19,929 nt of DNA from JBFKAV01 sp041621405 (lineage in GTDB: Bacteria > Pseudomonadota > Alphaproteobacteria > Rhodobacterales > Rhodobacteraceae), in the NCBI GenBank assembly GCA_041621405.1, contig JBFKAV010000052.1:1-19929 (forward strand), read 5' to 3'. Below the pieces are notes generated by a model. It searched no databases, was not told where the DNA came from, and saw nothing but the letters and a program-made list of their open reading frames with translations. Below, piece after piece: positions 9,359-16,657 of this stretch; the stretch's first letter is position 1, and each line of letters starts with the position of its first letter. Made by a program: the position numbers and the translations under genes.

Positions 9359-9653
9359 GCTGGGCGAGGTCGCCGACCGGCTCCGCGCCAAGAACGCCGG
9401 GCCGTTCTGGCTGACAATCGACATCTTCTGCCCGGATGCCGCGGCCTACGAGCGGGTGGCGCGCGGGCTCTCGACGGCCGAGGTGGCGCGGCTCTACGGC
9501 CAGCCGACGCAGGTGCTGAAGCGGTTCGACATTCCCGCGCTGAACGTCGTGAAGATCTCGATGCCGCGCCCCACCGTGCAGGGCAGCCGCGAGGACCGGG
9601 ACATGCACGCCTCGCAATGGGCCTGGCTGCTCGCGGACCTGGAAATCGGGTGA
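9351..9653 (+). CDS. DUF4387 family protein
   Basis: Small soluble protein of 100 residues matching DUF4387: it opens LGEVADRLRAKNAGPFWLTIDI and closes with KISMPRP and a DRDMHASQ segment, the usual conserved blocks. Function is unknown. The start is a TTG at 9351 overlapping the end of the AtuA gene by 8 bases; GGAGG at 9337-9341 gives 9-base spacing and supports this start. Constant pairing with AtuA/DUF1446 and the translational overlap suggest the two proteins form a complex or the two parts of one enzyme. Its stop overlaps the amidase start (TGATG). Confidence 0.88.
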   Translation: MARLGEVADRLRAKNAGPFWLTIDIFCPDAAAYERVARGLSTAEVARLYGQPTQVLKRFDIPALNVVKISMPRPTVQGSREDRDMHASQWAWLLADLEIG

Positions 9654-11083
9654 TGCGCGACTACGGCGAGCACGACGCTACCGGCCTCGCCGCCCTGGTC
9701 GCCGAAGGTGCCGTGACGGCGGGGGAGCTGCTCGACGCCGCGCTTGAGCGCGTCGAGGCGCTGAATCCGAAGCTCAACGCCGTGGTGCTGGTGCAGGAGG
9801 AGGTGGCGCGGCGGCACATCGCCGAGGGCCTGCCCGAGGGGCCGCTCCGCGGCGTGCCGTTCCTGCTCAAGGACCTCGGTGCCGAGGCGCGGGACTTCCC
9901 CTCGCACAACGGCTCGCGGCTTTTCAGGAACACCCGCTACGCCCGCGACAGCGTGATCTACGAGCGGCTGCACGCCACCGGGCTCGTGACCTTCGGGCGG
10001 ACGACCACGCCCGAGGGCGGGATCGGCCCGGCGACCGAGGCCGCGGTCTACGGCGGGCCGACGCGCAACCCCTGGGACCTCTCGCGCACGCCCGGCGGCT
10101 CGTCGGGCGGTGCCGCGGCGGCGGTAGCGGCCGGGATCGTGCCGGCGGCGCACGGGGGGGACGGCGGAGGGTCGGTGCGGATCCCGGCCTCCTCCTGCGG
10201 GCTCTTCGGCTTCAAGGCGACGCGGGCGCGGTTTCCCGACGGGCCCTATATCGGCGAAGGCTGGGCGGGGATGGTGGTCGACGGCTTCCTGACCCGCTCG
10301 GTGCGCGACGCCGCGGCGCTGATGGACGCCTGCGAGGGCGCCGATCTCGGTGCGCCCTACTGGGCGCCGCCGCTGGCCGAGGGCTACGTCGCCGCGATCC
10401 GGCGGAAGCCCCGGCGGATGCGGGTGGCGCTCTGCACGACCACGTTCGCCGGGGCGCCGGTCGATCCCGAATGCAGCAAGGCCGCCGAGGCGGCGGCGAA
10501 GCTAGTGCTGGATCTCGGCCACGAGGTCGAGGAGGCACGGCCCAAGGCCGATCACGACGGCATGATGCGGGCCTGGACCAAGATCGTCGCCTGCGGTACG
10601 GCGCTCTCGGTCAGGAAGGCGCTGGCCGGGCGCAGCCTCAAGCCGGATGACGTGGAGGGCGTGACCCGGAGCGCGATCGCCTATGCCGAGGGGATCTCGG
10701 GGGCCGACTACTTGGAGGCGGTGGGCAAGATCCACGCCTATGGCCGCGAGATGGCGGCGTTCTTCGAGGGCTACGACATCCTGCTTTCGCCGACCCTGGC
10801 CGAGCCGCCCGCCGAGGTGGGGCGGTTCTCGCACGGCGCCGAGGATTACCTGCAGTACCGCATGGGGCCCGGGATGGTGTTCGCATATTCGCCGTTCTGC
10901 GCGCCGTTCAACGCTTCGGGCCAGCCCGCCGCCTCGCTGCCGCTGCACTGGACGCCCGAGGGCCTGCCGGTCGGCGTGCAGTTTGCCGCGCGGTTCGGCG
11001 CCGACGAGGCGCTAATCGCGCTCTGCCGCGAGATCGAGGTGGCGCAGCCGTGGTTCGACCGGCGGCCGGCGATGGCCTTCTAG
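9653..11083 (+). CDS. Amidase (amidase signature family)
   Basis: Amidase-signature serine hydrolase of 476 residues, cleaving a carboxamide to the acid and ammonia or amine. The Ser-cisSer-Lys triad is intact: K73 in FLLKDLG, S150 in PGGSSGG and nucleophile S174 in GGGSVRIPAS, with the usual 24-residue gap between the two serines. The ATG at 9653 is preferred over the upstream extension because it overlaps the DUF4387 stop and the residues before it do not resemble the family. It is the last gene of the operon that starts with tctC; 62 bases separate it from the next ABC cluster. Context suggests it works on an amide taken up by TctABC or made by AtuA/DUF4387. The exact substrate is unknown, and the Asp-tRNA/Glu-tRNA amidotransferase role (GatA) is unlikely without gatB/gatC. 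Confidence 0.92.
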   Translation: MRDYGEHDATGLAALVAEGAVTAGELLDAALERVEALNPKLNAVVLVQEEVARRHIAEGLPEGPLRGVPFLLKDLGAEARDFPSHNGSRLFRNTRYARDSVIYERLHATGLVTFGRTTTPEGGIGPATEAAVYGGPTRNPWDLSRTPGGSSGGAAAAVAAGIVPAAHGGDGGGSVRIPASSCGLFGFKATRARFPDGPYIGEGWAGMVVDGFLTRSVRDAAALMDACEGADLGAPYWAPPLAEGYVAAIRRKPRRMRVALCTTTFAGAPVDPECSKAAEAAAKLVLDLGHEVEEARPKADHDGMMRAWTKIVACGTALSVRKALAGRSLKPDDVEGVTRSAIAYAEGISGADYLEAVGKIHAYGREMAAFFEGYDILLSPTLAEPPAEVGRFSHGAEDYLQYRMGPGMVFAYSPFCAPFNASGQPAASLPLHWTPEGLPVGVQFAARFGADEALIALCREIEVAQPWFDRRPAMAF

Positions 11084-11145
11084 CCTCTTGCAATGCGCGC
11101 CGGCCCCGACGAAGCATGCAGGTCAAGACCTACAGGGAGAACGGC

Positions 11146-12210
11146 GTGGCCGATGACGCGGCGGTGGAATCGCGGAACGTCGTGAAGGTGTTCGGCGCGG
11201 GTGAAACCGCGCTCAGGGCGCTCGACGACGTGTCGGTCGCAGTGCGGAAGGGGGAGTTCTTCACGCTGCTCGGTCCGTCGGGCTGCGGCAAGACCACGCT
11301 TCTGCGCTGCGTCGCCGGTTTCGAGACGCCGAGCTCGGGGGCGATCCTGCTCAATGGCCGCGATATCACTCCCGAGCCGCCGAACCGGCGGCCGGTGAAC
11401 ACCGTCTTCCAGTCCTATGCGCTGTTCCCGCACCTGACAGTGGCTGGGAACATCGGGTTCGGGCTTGAGATGCAGGGCAAGCCTAGGGCCGAGGTGGCGG
11501 CGACGGTGGAGAAGATGCTGGCGCTGGTGAAGCTCGAGGCCTTCGCCGGCCGCAAGCCGCAGCAGCTTTCTGGCGGCCAGCAGCAGCGGGTCGCGCTGGC
11601 TCGCGCGCTGGCGCCGGCGCCCGAGGTGCTCCTGCTCGACGAGCCGCTCTCGGCCCTGGACCTCAAGCTGAGAAAGGAGATGCAGGGCGAGCTCAAGCGC
11701 CTGCAGCACGAGACCGGGATCACCTTCGTCTTCGTCACCCACGACCAGGAAGAGGCGCTGACGATGTCGGACCGGATCGGGGTGATGCGGGACGGGCGGC
11801 TGCTGCAGATCGGGCCGCCGAGGGAGATCTACAACCATCCGGTGGACCGCTTCGTCGCCGATTTCATCGGGGAGACCAACTTCCTCAAGGGCCGGGTGGA
11901 GGGTGGCGCGATCCTTCTCGCATCGGGCCAGAGCGTAGGCAGGACCGAGGCGCCCGCCGGCGCCGTGACGCTGGCGGTCAGACCCGAGCAGGTGCGGATC
12001 GCGGCGGCGGGGGACGCCGGCGGCCTCGCGGCGACGGTGACCGACACCGTCTATTTCGGCACCGACACCCATTGCCACCTCCGGCTGGCCGACGGCACCG
12101 CGATAGTCGCACGGCTGCAGTCGCCGCCGTCGGGCGACGTCGGGCTGGAGCCGGGCGCCGAGGTCGGGCTGCGCTTCGCCGAGGGCGCGGTGCAGGTCCT
12201 GGGGGACTGA
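11146..12210 (+). CDS. ABC transporter ATP-binding protein, PotA type (spermidine/putrescine family)
   Basis: ATPase subunit of a polyamine-type importer, 354 residues from the chosen start. Walker A GPSGCGKT is at 43-50, Q89 in VFQSYALFPH, signature LSGGQ at 141-145, Walker B VLLLDE at 161-166 and H199 in VTHDQEEAL. A C-terminal TOBE-type domain includes VRPEQVRI. The GTG at 11146 is favoured because AGGGAGA (11134-11140) precedes it at good spacing; an in-frame ATG at 11116 has only a weak site, and further upstream the frame overlaps the amidase. Two permeases and a binding protein follow in order, so the importer is complete. The family also carries other amines, betaines and opines, so a polyamine substrate is likely but not certain. 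Confidence 0.93.
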   Translation: MADDAAVESRNVVKVFGAGETALRALDDVSVAVRKGEFFTLLGPSGCGKTTLLRCVAGFETPSSGAILLNGRDITPEPPNRRPVNTVFQSYALFPHLTVAGNIGFGLEMQGKPRAEVAATVEKMLALVKLEAFAGRKPQQLSGGQQQRVALARALAPAPEVLLLDEPLSALDLKLRKEMQGELKRLQHETGITFVFVTHDQEEALTMSDRIGVMRDGRLLQIGPPREIYNHPVDRFVADFIGETNFLKGRVEGGAILLASGQSVGRTEAPAGAVTLAVRPEQVRIAAAGDAGGLAATVTDTVYFGTDTHCHLRLADGTAIVARLQSPPSGDVGLEPGAEVGLRFAEGAVQVLGD

Positions 12211-12211
12211 G

Positions 12212-13120
12212 ATGGCGATGGGCGAGGCGGCACGGGCAAGGGAGCGCACGCGGAACGGCTGGCTCCTCTCGGCCCCGGCACTGGCGCTCTTGCTCGTCGC
12301 CGCATCCGGTCCACTCCTGATCGTCGTCGCCTACTCGTTCCTGACGCCGGGAGAATACGGCAACGTGGTCTGGGACTTCTCGCTCGACGGCTGGTTCCGG
12401 GTGTTCCTCGAGCGCGACATCTTCGACGGGACGGTCAGCGCAGCGGACGCGCATCTGGCGATCTTCTGGCGCAGCGTCAGGCTTTCGCTCCTGACCACGG
12501 CGATCACGTTCGCGCTGGGTCTGCCGACGGCCTGGTTCATCGCCACGCGGCCGGCCTCGCAGCGGGCGCTGTGGCTGTTCCTGATCACCATCCCGTTCTG
12601 GACCAACCTCCTCATTCGCACGTTCGCGATCCTGGAGGTGATCCGCAACGAGGGCTTGATCAACAACATCCTTCTCGGGCTGGGACTGATCGAGGTGCCG
12701 ATCCAGATCGTCTTCACCGAGACGGCGGTTCTGATCGGCATGGCCTATGTCTACCTGCCCTTGATGGTGCTGCCGCTGTTCGCCGCGATCGACCGCTTCG
12801 ACATGCGGCTGATCGAGGCGGGCTACGACCTCTACGCCACACGCTGGCGGGTGCTGCGAAAGGTCGTCCTGCCGATCATCCGCCCCGGCATCGTTGCCGG
12901 CTCGATCCTCGTCTTCGTGCCCTCGCTCGGCGCCTATGTGACGCCCAGGCTGCTGGGCGGCGGCAAGCAGATGATGATCGGCAACTTCATCGAGCTGCAG
13001 TTCGGCCAGGGCCGGAACTGGCCGCTCGGGGCGGCGCTGTCGATGCTGCTCCTGATGATCGTGGTCGTGGCGCTTCTCGTCTACGTGCGCGCGACCACGG
13101 AGGAGGCGCGCGATGGCTGA
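12212..13120 (+). CDS. ABC transporter permease, PotB type
   Basis: First inner-membrane permease of the polyamine-type importer, 302 residues with six predicted helices. The N-terminal helix lies at about 18-42, followed by a large periplasmic loop typical of PotB proteins. The cytoplasmic EAA loop that docks on the ATPase reads EAGYDLYATRWRVLRKV, then LPIIRPGI (about 205-230). The ATG begins one base after the stop of the ATPase gene, with GGGGGA just upstream as ribosome-binding site. It overlaps the next permease gene by 8 bases. Length and motif order are normal. Confidence 0.94.
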   Translation: MAMGEAARARERTRNGWLLSAPALALLLVAASGPLLIVVAYSFLTPGEYGNVVWDFSLDGWFRVFLERDIFDGTVSAADAHLAIFWRSVRLSLLTTAITFALGLPTAWFIATRPASQRALWLFLITIPFWTNLLIRTFAILEVIRNEGLINNILLGLGLIEVPIQIVFTETAVLIGMAYVYLPLMVLPLFAAIDRFDMRLIEAGYDLYATRWRVLRKVVLPIIRPGIVAGSILVFVPSLGAYVTPRLLGGGKQMMIGNFIELQFGQGRNWPLGAALSMLLLMIVVVALLVYVRATTEEARDG

Positions 13121-13919
13121 TCGGCGCGGTTTCTCGGCCACCGCGCTGCCCGGCTTCACCGCCGTGGCGGTGGCGGTCTTCGCCATGCTCTACCTGCCGA
13201 TCGCGACGCTGGTGGTGTTCTCGTTCAACGATTCGGTCTCGATCGGCGCCTGGGGCGGCTTTTCGCTGAGGTGGTACGGCGCGGCATGGGAGAACGAGGT
13301 GGTGCAGCGGGCGGCGATCCGCTCATTGATCGTGGCGAGCTTCGCGGCGGCGATCTCGACCGTGCTGGCGACGATGGCGGCGCTCGGCACCACGCGGCGG
13401 GGCCGCTTCAAGGGCCAGACCCTGATCTACGTGATGATCAACCAGCCGCTGATGGTGCCCGAGATCGTCACCGCGGTGGCGCTGCTGATCTTCTTCGCCT
13501 CGATCAGGGTGGCGACCGGGTACCAGGGGCTGGGGTACCTGATCCTGGCCCATTCGGCGTTCTGCGTGCCCTTCGCCTACCTTCCGATCCGCGCTCGGCT
13601 CGAAGGCATGGACCTGACGCTCGAGACCGCCGCCGCCGACCTCTACGCCACGCCCTGGCGGGCCTTCCGGCGGGTGACGCTGCCCTTGATGGCGCCCGGC
13701 ATCGTCGCCGGAGCAATGCTCGCCTTCGTGATCTCGTTGGACGACGTGATCATCACGGAGTTTGTGAAATCCGCCGGGCAGGATACGCTGCCGACCTACA
13801 TGCTCGGCCAGATCCGCCGCGCCGTCACGCCCGAGGTCAACGCGATCTCGACCGTGCTCCTGGCGGTGACGGTCGGACTTCTGACCGCGTTCTTTCTGCT
13901 TACCCGGAAGCGGGGCTGA
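13113..13919 (+). CDS. ABC transporter permease, PotC type
   Basis: Second permease of the importer, 268 residues with six predicted membrane helices. PotC hallmarks include the periplasmic loop FSFNDSVSIGAWGGFSLRWY (about 36-55), the EAA-like loop ETAAADLYATPWRAFRRV with LPLMAPGI (about 171-195), and SLDDVIITEF (about 209-218), the phrase conserved in polyamine permeases. GGAGGAGG lies directly upstream of the ATG, inside the end of the PotB-type gene (8-base overlap). It would form the heterodimeric channel with the previous product. No lesions are seen. Confidence 0.94.
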   Translation: MADRRGFSATALPGFTAVAVAVFAMLYLPIATLVVFSFNDSVSIGAWGGFSLRWYGAAWENEVVQRAAIRSLIVASFAAAISTVLATMAALGTTRRGRFKGQTLIYVMINQPLMVPEIVTAVALLIFFASIRVATGYQGLGYLILAHSAFCVPFAYLPIRARLEGMDLTLETAAADLYATPWRAFRRVTLPLMAPGIVAGAMLAFVISLDDVIITEFVKSAGQDTLPTYMLGQIRRAVTPEVNAISTVLLAVTVGLLTAFFLLTRKRG

Positions 13920-13949
13920 ACCCCGCGTGTTGCCAACAAGGAGGACGAC

Positions 13950-14975
13950 ATGAAGAGACTGCTTCTTGCCACCGTTGCGCTGACGGCCACCGCCGCGGCG
14001 GCCCAGGCCGAAGGGGTGCTCAACCTCTTCAACTGGGGCAACTACACCAGCCCCGAGCTGATCGAGAAGTTCGAGGCCGAGACCGGCATCGAAGTGACCA
14101 TCACCGACTATGATTCGAACGACACGGCGCTCGCCAAGGTCGAGGCCGGCGGCGCCGGCTTCGACCTGGTGGTGCCCTCGGCCAACTACGTGCCGATCTG
14201 GGTCGAGAAGGGCCTGGTTCAGGAGCTCGACCTCTCCAAGCTGCCCAACCACGCCAACATCGCTCCGGAATGGCGCGACGTGCCCTGGGACCCGGGCCGC
14301 AAACACACCGTGCCGTGGCAGTGGGGAACGACCGGGATCGCGGTGAACACTTCGGTCTATTCGGGCGACATCAACACCTCGGACATCTTCCTCAACGTGC
14401 CCGACGAGCTGAAGGGCAAGATCAACGTCGTGCCCGAGATGAACGACGTCATGGCGCTGGCGATCTTCCATGCCGGCGGCGAGCCCTGCACCGAGGATCT
14501 CGAGGTGCTGAAGCGCGTGCGCGACAATCTGATGGCCGCGAAGCCGGACTGGATCTCGATGGATTACGGCCCGACCGAGAAGCTCTCCAACAACGACTGG
14601 GCAGCCTCGGTGAACTGGAACGGCTCGACGATGCGGGCGCGGCTGGCCAACCCGCCGGTTGCCTACGGCTATCCGCGCGAGGGCTATCCGTTGTGGATGG
14701 ATTCGGTCGCGCTGCTGTCGGACGCGCAGAACGTGGAGGAGGCCTACCAGTTCCTCGACTTCATCATGGCGCCGGAGAACGCGGCGATGATCTCGGCCTT
14801 CGCGCGCTACGCCAACGGCATCTCCGGCTCGGAGGCGTTCATGCCCGAGGACATGAAGACCGCGCCCGAGGTGGTGATCCCCGAGGAGTTCAAGGCGGCC
14901 GGCCAGTTCCTGCCGACCTGCCCGGCCTCGGCGACCCAGCTCTATTCGGCGATCTGGACCGAGCTGCAGAAGTAG
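13950..14975 (+). CDS. Polyamine-type ABC transporter substrate-binding protein, PotD/PotF family
   Basis: Periplasmic receptor of 341 residues. The signal peptide spans about 1-20 (MKRLLLATVAL, cleavage after AQA). The mature protein starts GVLNLFNWGNYTSPELIEKF, the PotD/PotF opening. Ligand-pocket features matching PotD are visible: PWQWGTTGIAVN, an acidic residue in EMNDVMALA, VNWNGSTMRAR, and the Trp-Asp pair in WMDSVAL. The ribosome-binding site AAGGAGG (13938-13944) is the strongest in the cluster, which fits a binding protein needed in excess. It is the last gene of the importer operon and is followed by two hairpins. The pocket supports an amine ligand, probably a di- or polyamine; the exact ligand is open. 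Confidence 0.94.
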   Translation: MKRLLLATVALTATAAAAQAEGVLNLFNWGNYTSPELIEKFEAETGIEVTITDYDSNDTALAKVEAGGAGFDLVVPSANYVPIWVEKGLVQELDLSKLPNHANIAPEWRDVPWDPGRKHTVPWQWGTTGIAVNTSVYSGDINTSDIFLNVPDELKGKINVVPEMNDVMALAIFHAGGEPCTEDLEVLKRVRDNLMAAKPDWISMDYGPTEKLSNNDWAASVNWNGSTMRARLANPPVAYGYPREGYPLWMDSVALLSDAQNVEEAYQFLDFIMAPENAAMISAFARYANGISGSEAFMPEDMKTAPEVVIPEEFKAAGQFLPTCPASATQLYSAIWTELQK

Positions 14976-14980
14976 AGCTT

Positions 14981-15029
14981 CGGATCGCGGGTGCGATCCG
15001 ACTGGGGCGGGGGGCATTCTGCCCCCCGC
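14981..15029 (+). terminator. Tandem hairpins after the polyamine-type importer operon
   Basis: Two perfect hairpins follow the stop at 14975. The first pairs CGGATCGC (14981-14988) with GCGATCCG (14993-15000) around a 4-base loop. The second pairs GCGGGGGGCA (15007-15016) with TGCCCCCCGC (15020-15029) around TTC. There is no long T-run, but the downstream ATATTT and the convergent gene ending at 15069 fit transcription termination or 3'-end protection. Confidence 0.7.
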
Positions 15030-15049
15030 AACCCCCCTGAGGATATTTG
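15007..15049 (+). repeat. Intergenic hairpin-plus-tail element, copy A
   Basis: A G/C-run hairpin (15007-15029) is followed by AACCCCCCT and then GAGGATATTTG (15039-15049). The same architecture occurs on the other strand at 18094-18128 (copy B). In both copies the hairpin stands just 3' of a gene in the same orientation and between convergent genes. Strings like this tail are, to my recollection, frequent after genes in Rhodobacterales. Confidence 0.55.
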
Positions 15050-15068
15050 AGCCAGGGTGAAGCGCAGC

Positions 15069-15371
15069 TCAGGGCAAGGCCGTGTGGGTGACCTCGAAGC
15101 GCTGCGAGCTCAGGCTGTCGCCGGCGAGACCCTTGAGCGCCGCGGCGAAGCGGGTGAAATAGTCGCGCGATTGCAGGAGCTTCACCGATTCCTCCGCGTC
15201 CCAGCGGCCGATGTGCAGGCGCTGGCCGCCTTCGGATTTCTGCACGTGGTAGGTGAAGCGCCCGCTGAGCGCGGCGTCGGCCGAGAGGGCACCGGTGAAG
15301 TCGGCGACAACCTTCTCCCATGCGGCCTCGTCGCCTTCGTAGCGGTAGCTGACGGCGATCCCGTATTTCAT
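15069..15371 (-). CDS. Hypothetical small protein, possible ABM-like dimeric alpha/beta-barrel
   Basis: Small soluble protein of 100 residues without a clear family assignment. It has the beta-alpha-beta rhythm of the dimeric alpha/beta-barrel group (antibiotic-biosynthesis-monooxygenase or YCII-like proteins): MKYGIAVSYRYEG, a helix, then GRFTYHVQKSEGGQRLHIGRWD and a C-terminal FEVTHTALP strand. No catalytic residue can be named. The start is well supported by GAAGGAAGGA about 5 bases upstream. It follows the YCII gene on the same strand, but a terminator-like hairpin lies between them, so its expression may be lower or independent. Its end faces the importer operon, with the copy A element between. 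Confidence 0.8.
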   Translation of the reverse strand: MKYGIAVSYRYEGDEAAWEKVVADFTGALSADAALSGRFTYHVQKSEGGQRLHIGRWDAEESVKLLQSRDYFTRFAAALKGLAGDSLSSQRFEVTHTALP

Positions 15372-15392
15372 CGCGATCCTTCCTTCATGAAA

Positions 15393-15416
15393 ACCCGGGG
15401 CCGTTTGGCCCCGGGT
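15393..15416 (-). terminator. Rho-independent terminator/attenuator after the YCII gene
   Basis: ACCCGGGGCC and GGCCCCGGGT form a perfect 10-base stem around a 4-base loop (plus strand 15393-15402 and 15407-15416). Read on the minus strand it is followed by TTTT, as expected for an intrinsic terminator. It sits between two same-strand genes, 22 bases 3' of the YCII stop and 21 bases before the next start, so it may act as a partial terminator within the cluster. Confidence 0.8.
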
Positions 15417-15438
15417 CGTGCACGCCAGGGGACGCGCT

Positions 15439-15753
15439 TCACATCTCGAGGACTTCGGCCACCTCGACGTTGCCCGAGCCGTCCTTGACCATCGGGCAAC
15501 CCTTGGCCATGGCGGTGGCGGCGGCGTAGTCCTTGGCGCTGACGAGCGTGTAGCCGGAGAGCGGGTTGGCACCGCCATTCTCGGCCACGCCCGACTTGGC
15601 CACCGTCTGCGACTGCCCGACCGGGCCGCCGGGGTCGGCCACCGAGGCGCCGAGCGTCTGAAACCAGGCGCCCCATTCGGCCATGACCTTTTCGCCCTCC
15701 TCGGGCGAGCTTGGCTTCTTGCCGCCGTGATAGGCGAAGATGAACTTGGGCAT
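15439..15753 (-). CDS. YCII-related protein (DGPF-type)
   Basis: Cytoplasmic protein of 104 residues of the YCII family, small alpha/beta dimers often found with extracytoplasmic-function sigma factors or ArsR/SRPBCC genes; a catalytic role is suspected for some members but not generally established. Features are MPKFIFAYHGG at the start, a helix over PEEGEKVMAEWGAWFQTLG, a central GGANPLSGYTLVSA and the terminal KGCPMVKDGSGNVEVAEV block. AGGAGG lies about 8 bases before the ATG. It is 30 bases downstream of the SRPBCC gene and followed by a terminator hairpin, so it is probably the last gene of the main ArsR-led transcript. Confidence 0.88.
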   Translation of the reverse strand: MPKFIFAYHGGKKPSSPEEGEKVMAEWGAWFQTLGASVADPGGPVGQSQTVAKSGVAENGGANPLSGYTLVSAKDYAAATAMAKGCPMVKDGSGNVEVAEVLEM

Positions 15754-15783
15754 GGTCTTAGTCCTCCTGTTGGGGTTGCGGAT

Positions 15784-16218
15784 TCAGGTGCCAACGGCGC
15801 GTTCGAGCTTCGTCAGGGTCGAGGTCCAGCCCTCCTCGTGGGACTTGGCTGCCTCGGCATCGGGCAAGCGCGCATGGCTCAGGCGGAGCCGGGCCTTGCC
15901 CGGGCCGGCCTCGGAAATCTCGATCGTCACGTGGCTTTCGTGGCCGCGCCGGTCGTTCTCGTCGTGCCAGCCCCAGGTGAAGGCGACGAGGTTCGGCTTC
16001 CTGACCGAGGTGACCTGGCCGCTCACCTTGTAGCGCTGGCCCTGGGAATTCATCATCACCGAATACCAGGGGCCGGGGCGGGTGAAGTCGAGCGCTTCTT
16101 CGGGCAGCGACATGCCCTCGGGTCCCCACCAGGTGACGAGGTGCTCGTGGCGGGTGACGAACTCGAACACCCGATCGACGGCCGCGGGCAGGATGCGCTC
16201 CAGAATGACATCGGTCAT
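15784..16218 (-). CDS. SRPBCC family protein, AHSA1-like (activator of Hsp90 ATPase homologue)
   Basis: START/SRPBCC-fold protein of 144 residues with a likely hydrophobic ligand pocket; bacterial AHSA1-like members are usually of unknown ligand. Typical elements are an early helix DRVFEFVTRHEHLVTWW followed by GPEGM, a central RPGPWYSVMM strand, and the closing helix EEGWTSTLTKLERAV. The ATG at 16216-16218 overlaps the stop of the ArsR gene (ATGA), so the pair is translationally coupled. The ArsR-SRPBCC pairing is common in proteobacteria, and the repressor probably controls this gene. The open frame extends further upstream, but that part is the out-of-frame ArsR region. Confidence 0.92.
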   Translation of the reverse strand: MTDVILERILPAAVDRVFEFVTRHEHLVTWWGPEGMSLPEEALDFTRPGPWYSVMMNSQGQRYKVSGQVTSVRKPNLVAFTWGWHDENDRRGHESHVTIEISEAGPGKARLRLSHARLPDAEAAKSHEEGWTSTLTKLERAVGT

Positions 16219-16541
16219 GGGGACACCTCGCTTGAAAGGATAGCCGCTTCCAGGCGGTCGAGTCCCGACTGCCAGAAGGCGCGGTGGGCGGCGGTCCAGC
16301 GGGCGATGTCGGCCATCGCCTCGGGGCGCACCGAGTAGAGCCGCTGCTGGCCCCGGGCGCGGCGCTCGACGAGGCCGCATTCGGCGAGCACGCCCAGGTG
16401 CCGAGACACCGCGGGGGCGGAGAGAGGCAGGCCCTCGCGCAGTTGGGCAACCGGCATCTCGCCCTCGGCCATCAGCCGCTCGACGATGGCGAAGCGGGTG
16501 CGGTCGGAGAGCGCGGCGAAGAGGTCGGGCAGGTCGGGCAT
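16215..16541 (-). CDS. ArsR family transcriptional repressor
   Basis: Winged-helix repressor of 108 residues. The core HTH covers about 29-58 (MPVAQLREGLPLSAPAVSRHL, then GVLAECGLVERR) and the wing QQRLYSV follows. The ELCVCDL-type metal-binding cysteines of ArsR/SmtB are absent, so it is not an obvious metal sensor. An in-frame ATG exists at 16562, but it lies in the predicted -10 element, so the ATG at 16539-16541 with GGAGG five bases upstream is the likely start. Two palindromes overlap its promoter, consistent with autoregulation. Its stop overlaps the SRPBCC start. It is divergent from the amidase at 16658, which it might also affect. Confidence 0.93.
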   Translation of the reverse strand: MPDLPDLFAALSDRTRFAIVERLMAEGEMPVAQLREGLPLSAPAVSRHLGVLAECGLVERRARGQQRLYSVRPEAMADIARWTAAHRAFWQSGLDRLEAAILSSEVSP

Positions 16542-16556
16542 CTGTCCTCCATAGGA

Positions 16557-16589
16557 ATGCATTATTGCATGGTTAGTTAATTAACGCAA
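16557..16589 (-). promoter_or_regulatory. Promoter of the ArsR operon with two overlapping operator-like palindromes
   Basis: On the minus strand, TTGCGT (plus 16584-16589) and AATAAT (plus 16561-16566) are separated by exactly 17 bases, a good sigma-70 pair. ATGCA-TTAT-TGCAT (16557-16570) covers the -10, and the perfect palindrome GTTAATTAAC (16576-16585) covers the spacer and -35 edge. The AT-rich block stands out sharply from its GC-rich surroundings. A repressor bound here would block the operon. Confidence 0.7.
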
Positions 16590-16657
16590 ACGGAAATTAT
16601 CATGCCGGTGGAGGCGGGCGCTGGATCGGCGCTGCCGCAAGGCCTAGGCTCGGCGCG

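Noticed and set aside
13323..15017. Long minus-strand open frame opposite the PotC- and PotD-type genes
   Set aside because: Low-complexity His/Arg/Gly/Asp-rich translation typical of the complement of high-GC genes; the plus-strand genes are certain. The same applies to long antisense frames at 7772-9424, 11080-12249, 11978-13186 and 2892-4268.
16542..16562. Upstream ATG giving a 115-residue ArsR protein
   Set aside because: It falls within the predicted -10 element, and a GGAGG ribosome-binding site points to the ATG at 16541.
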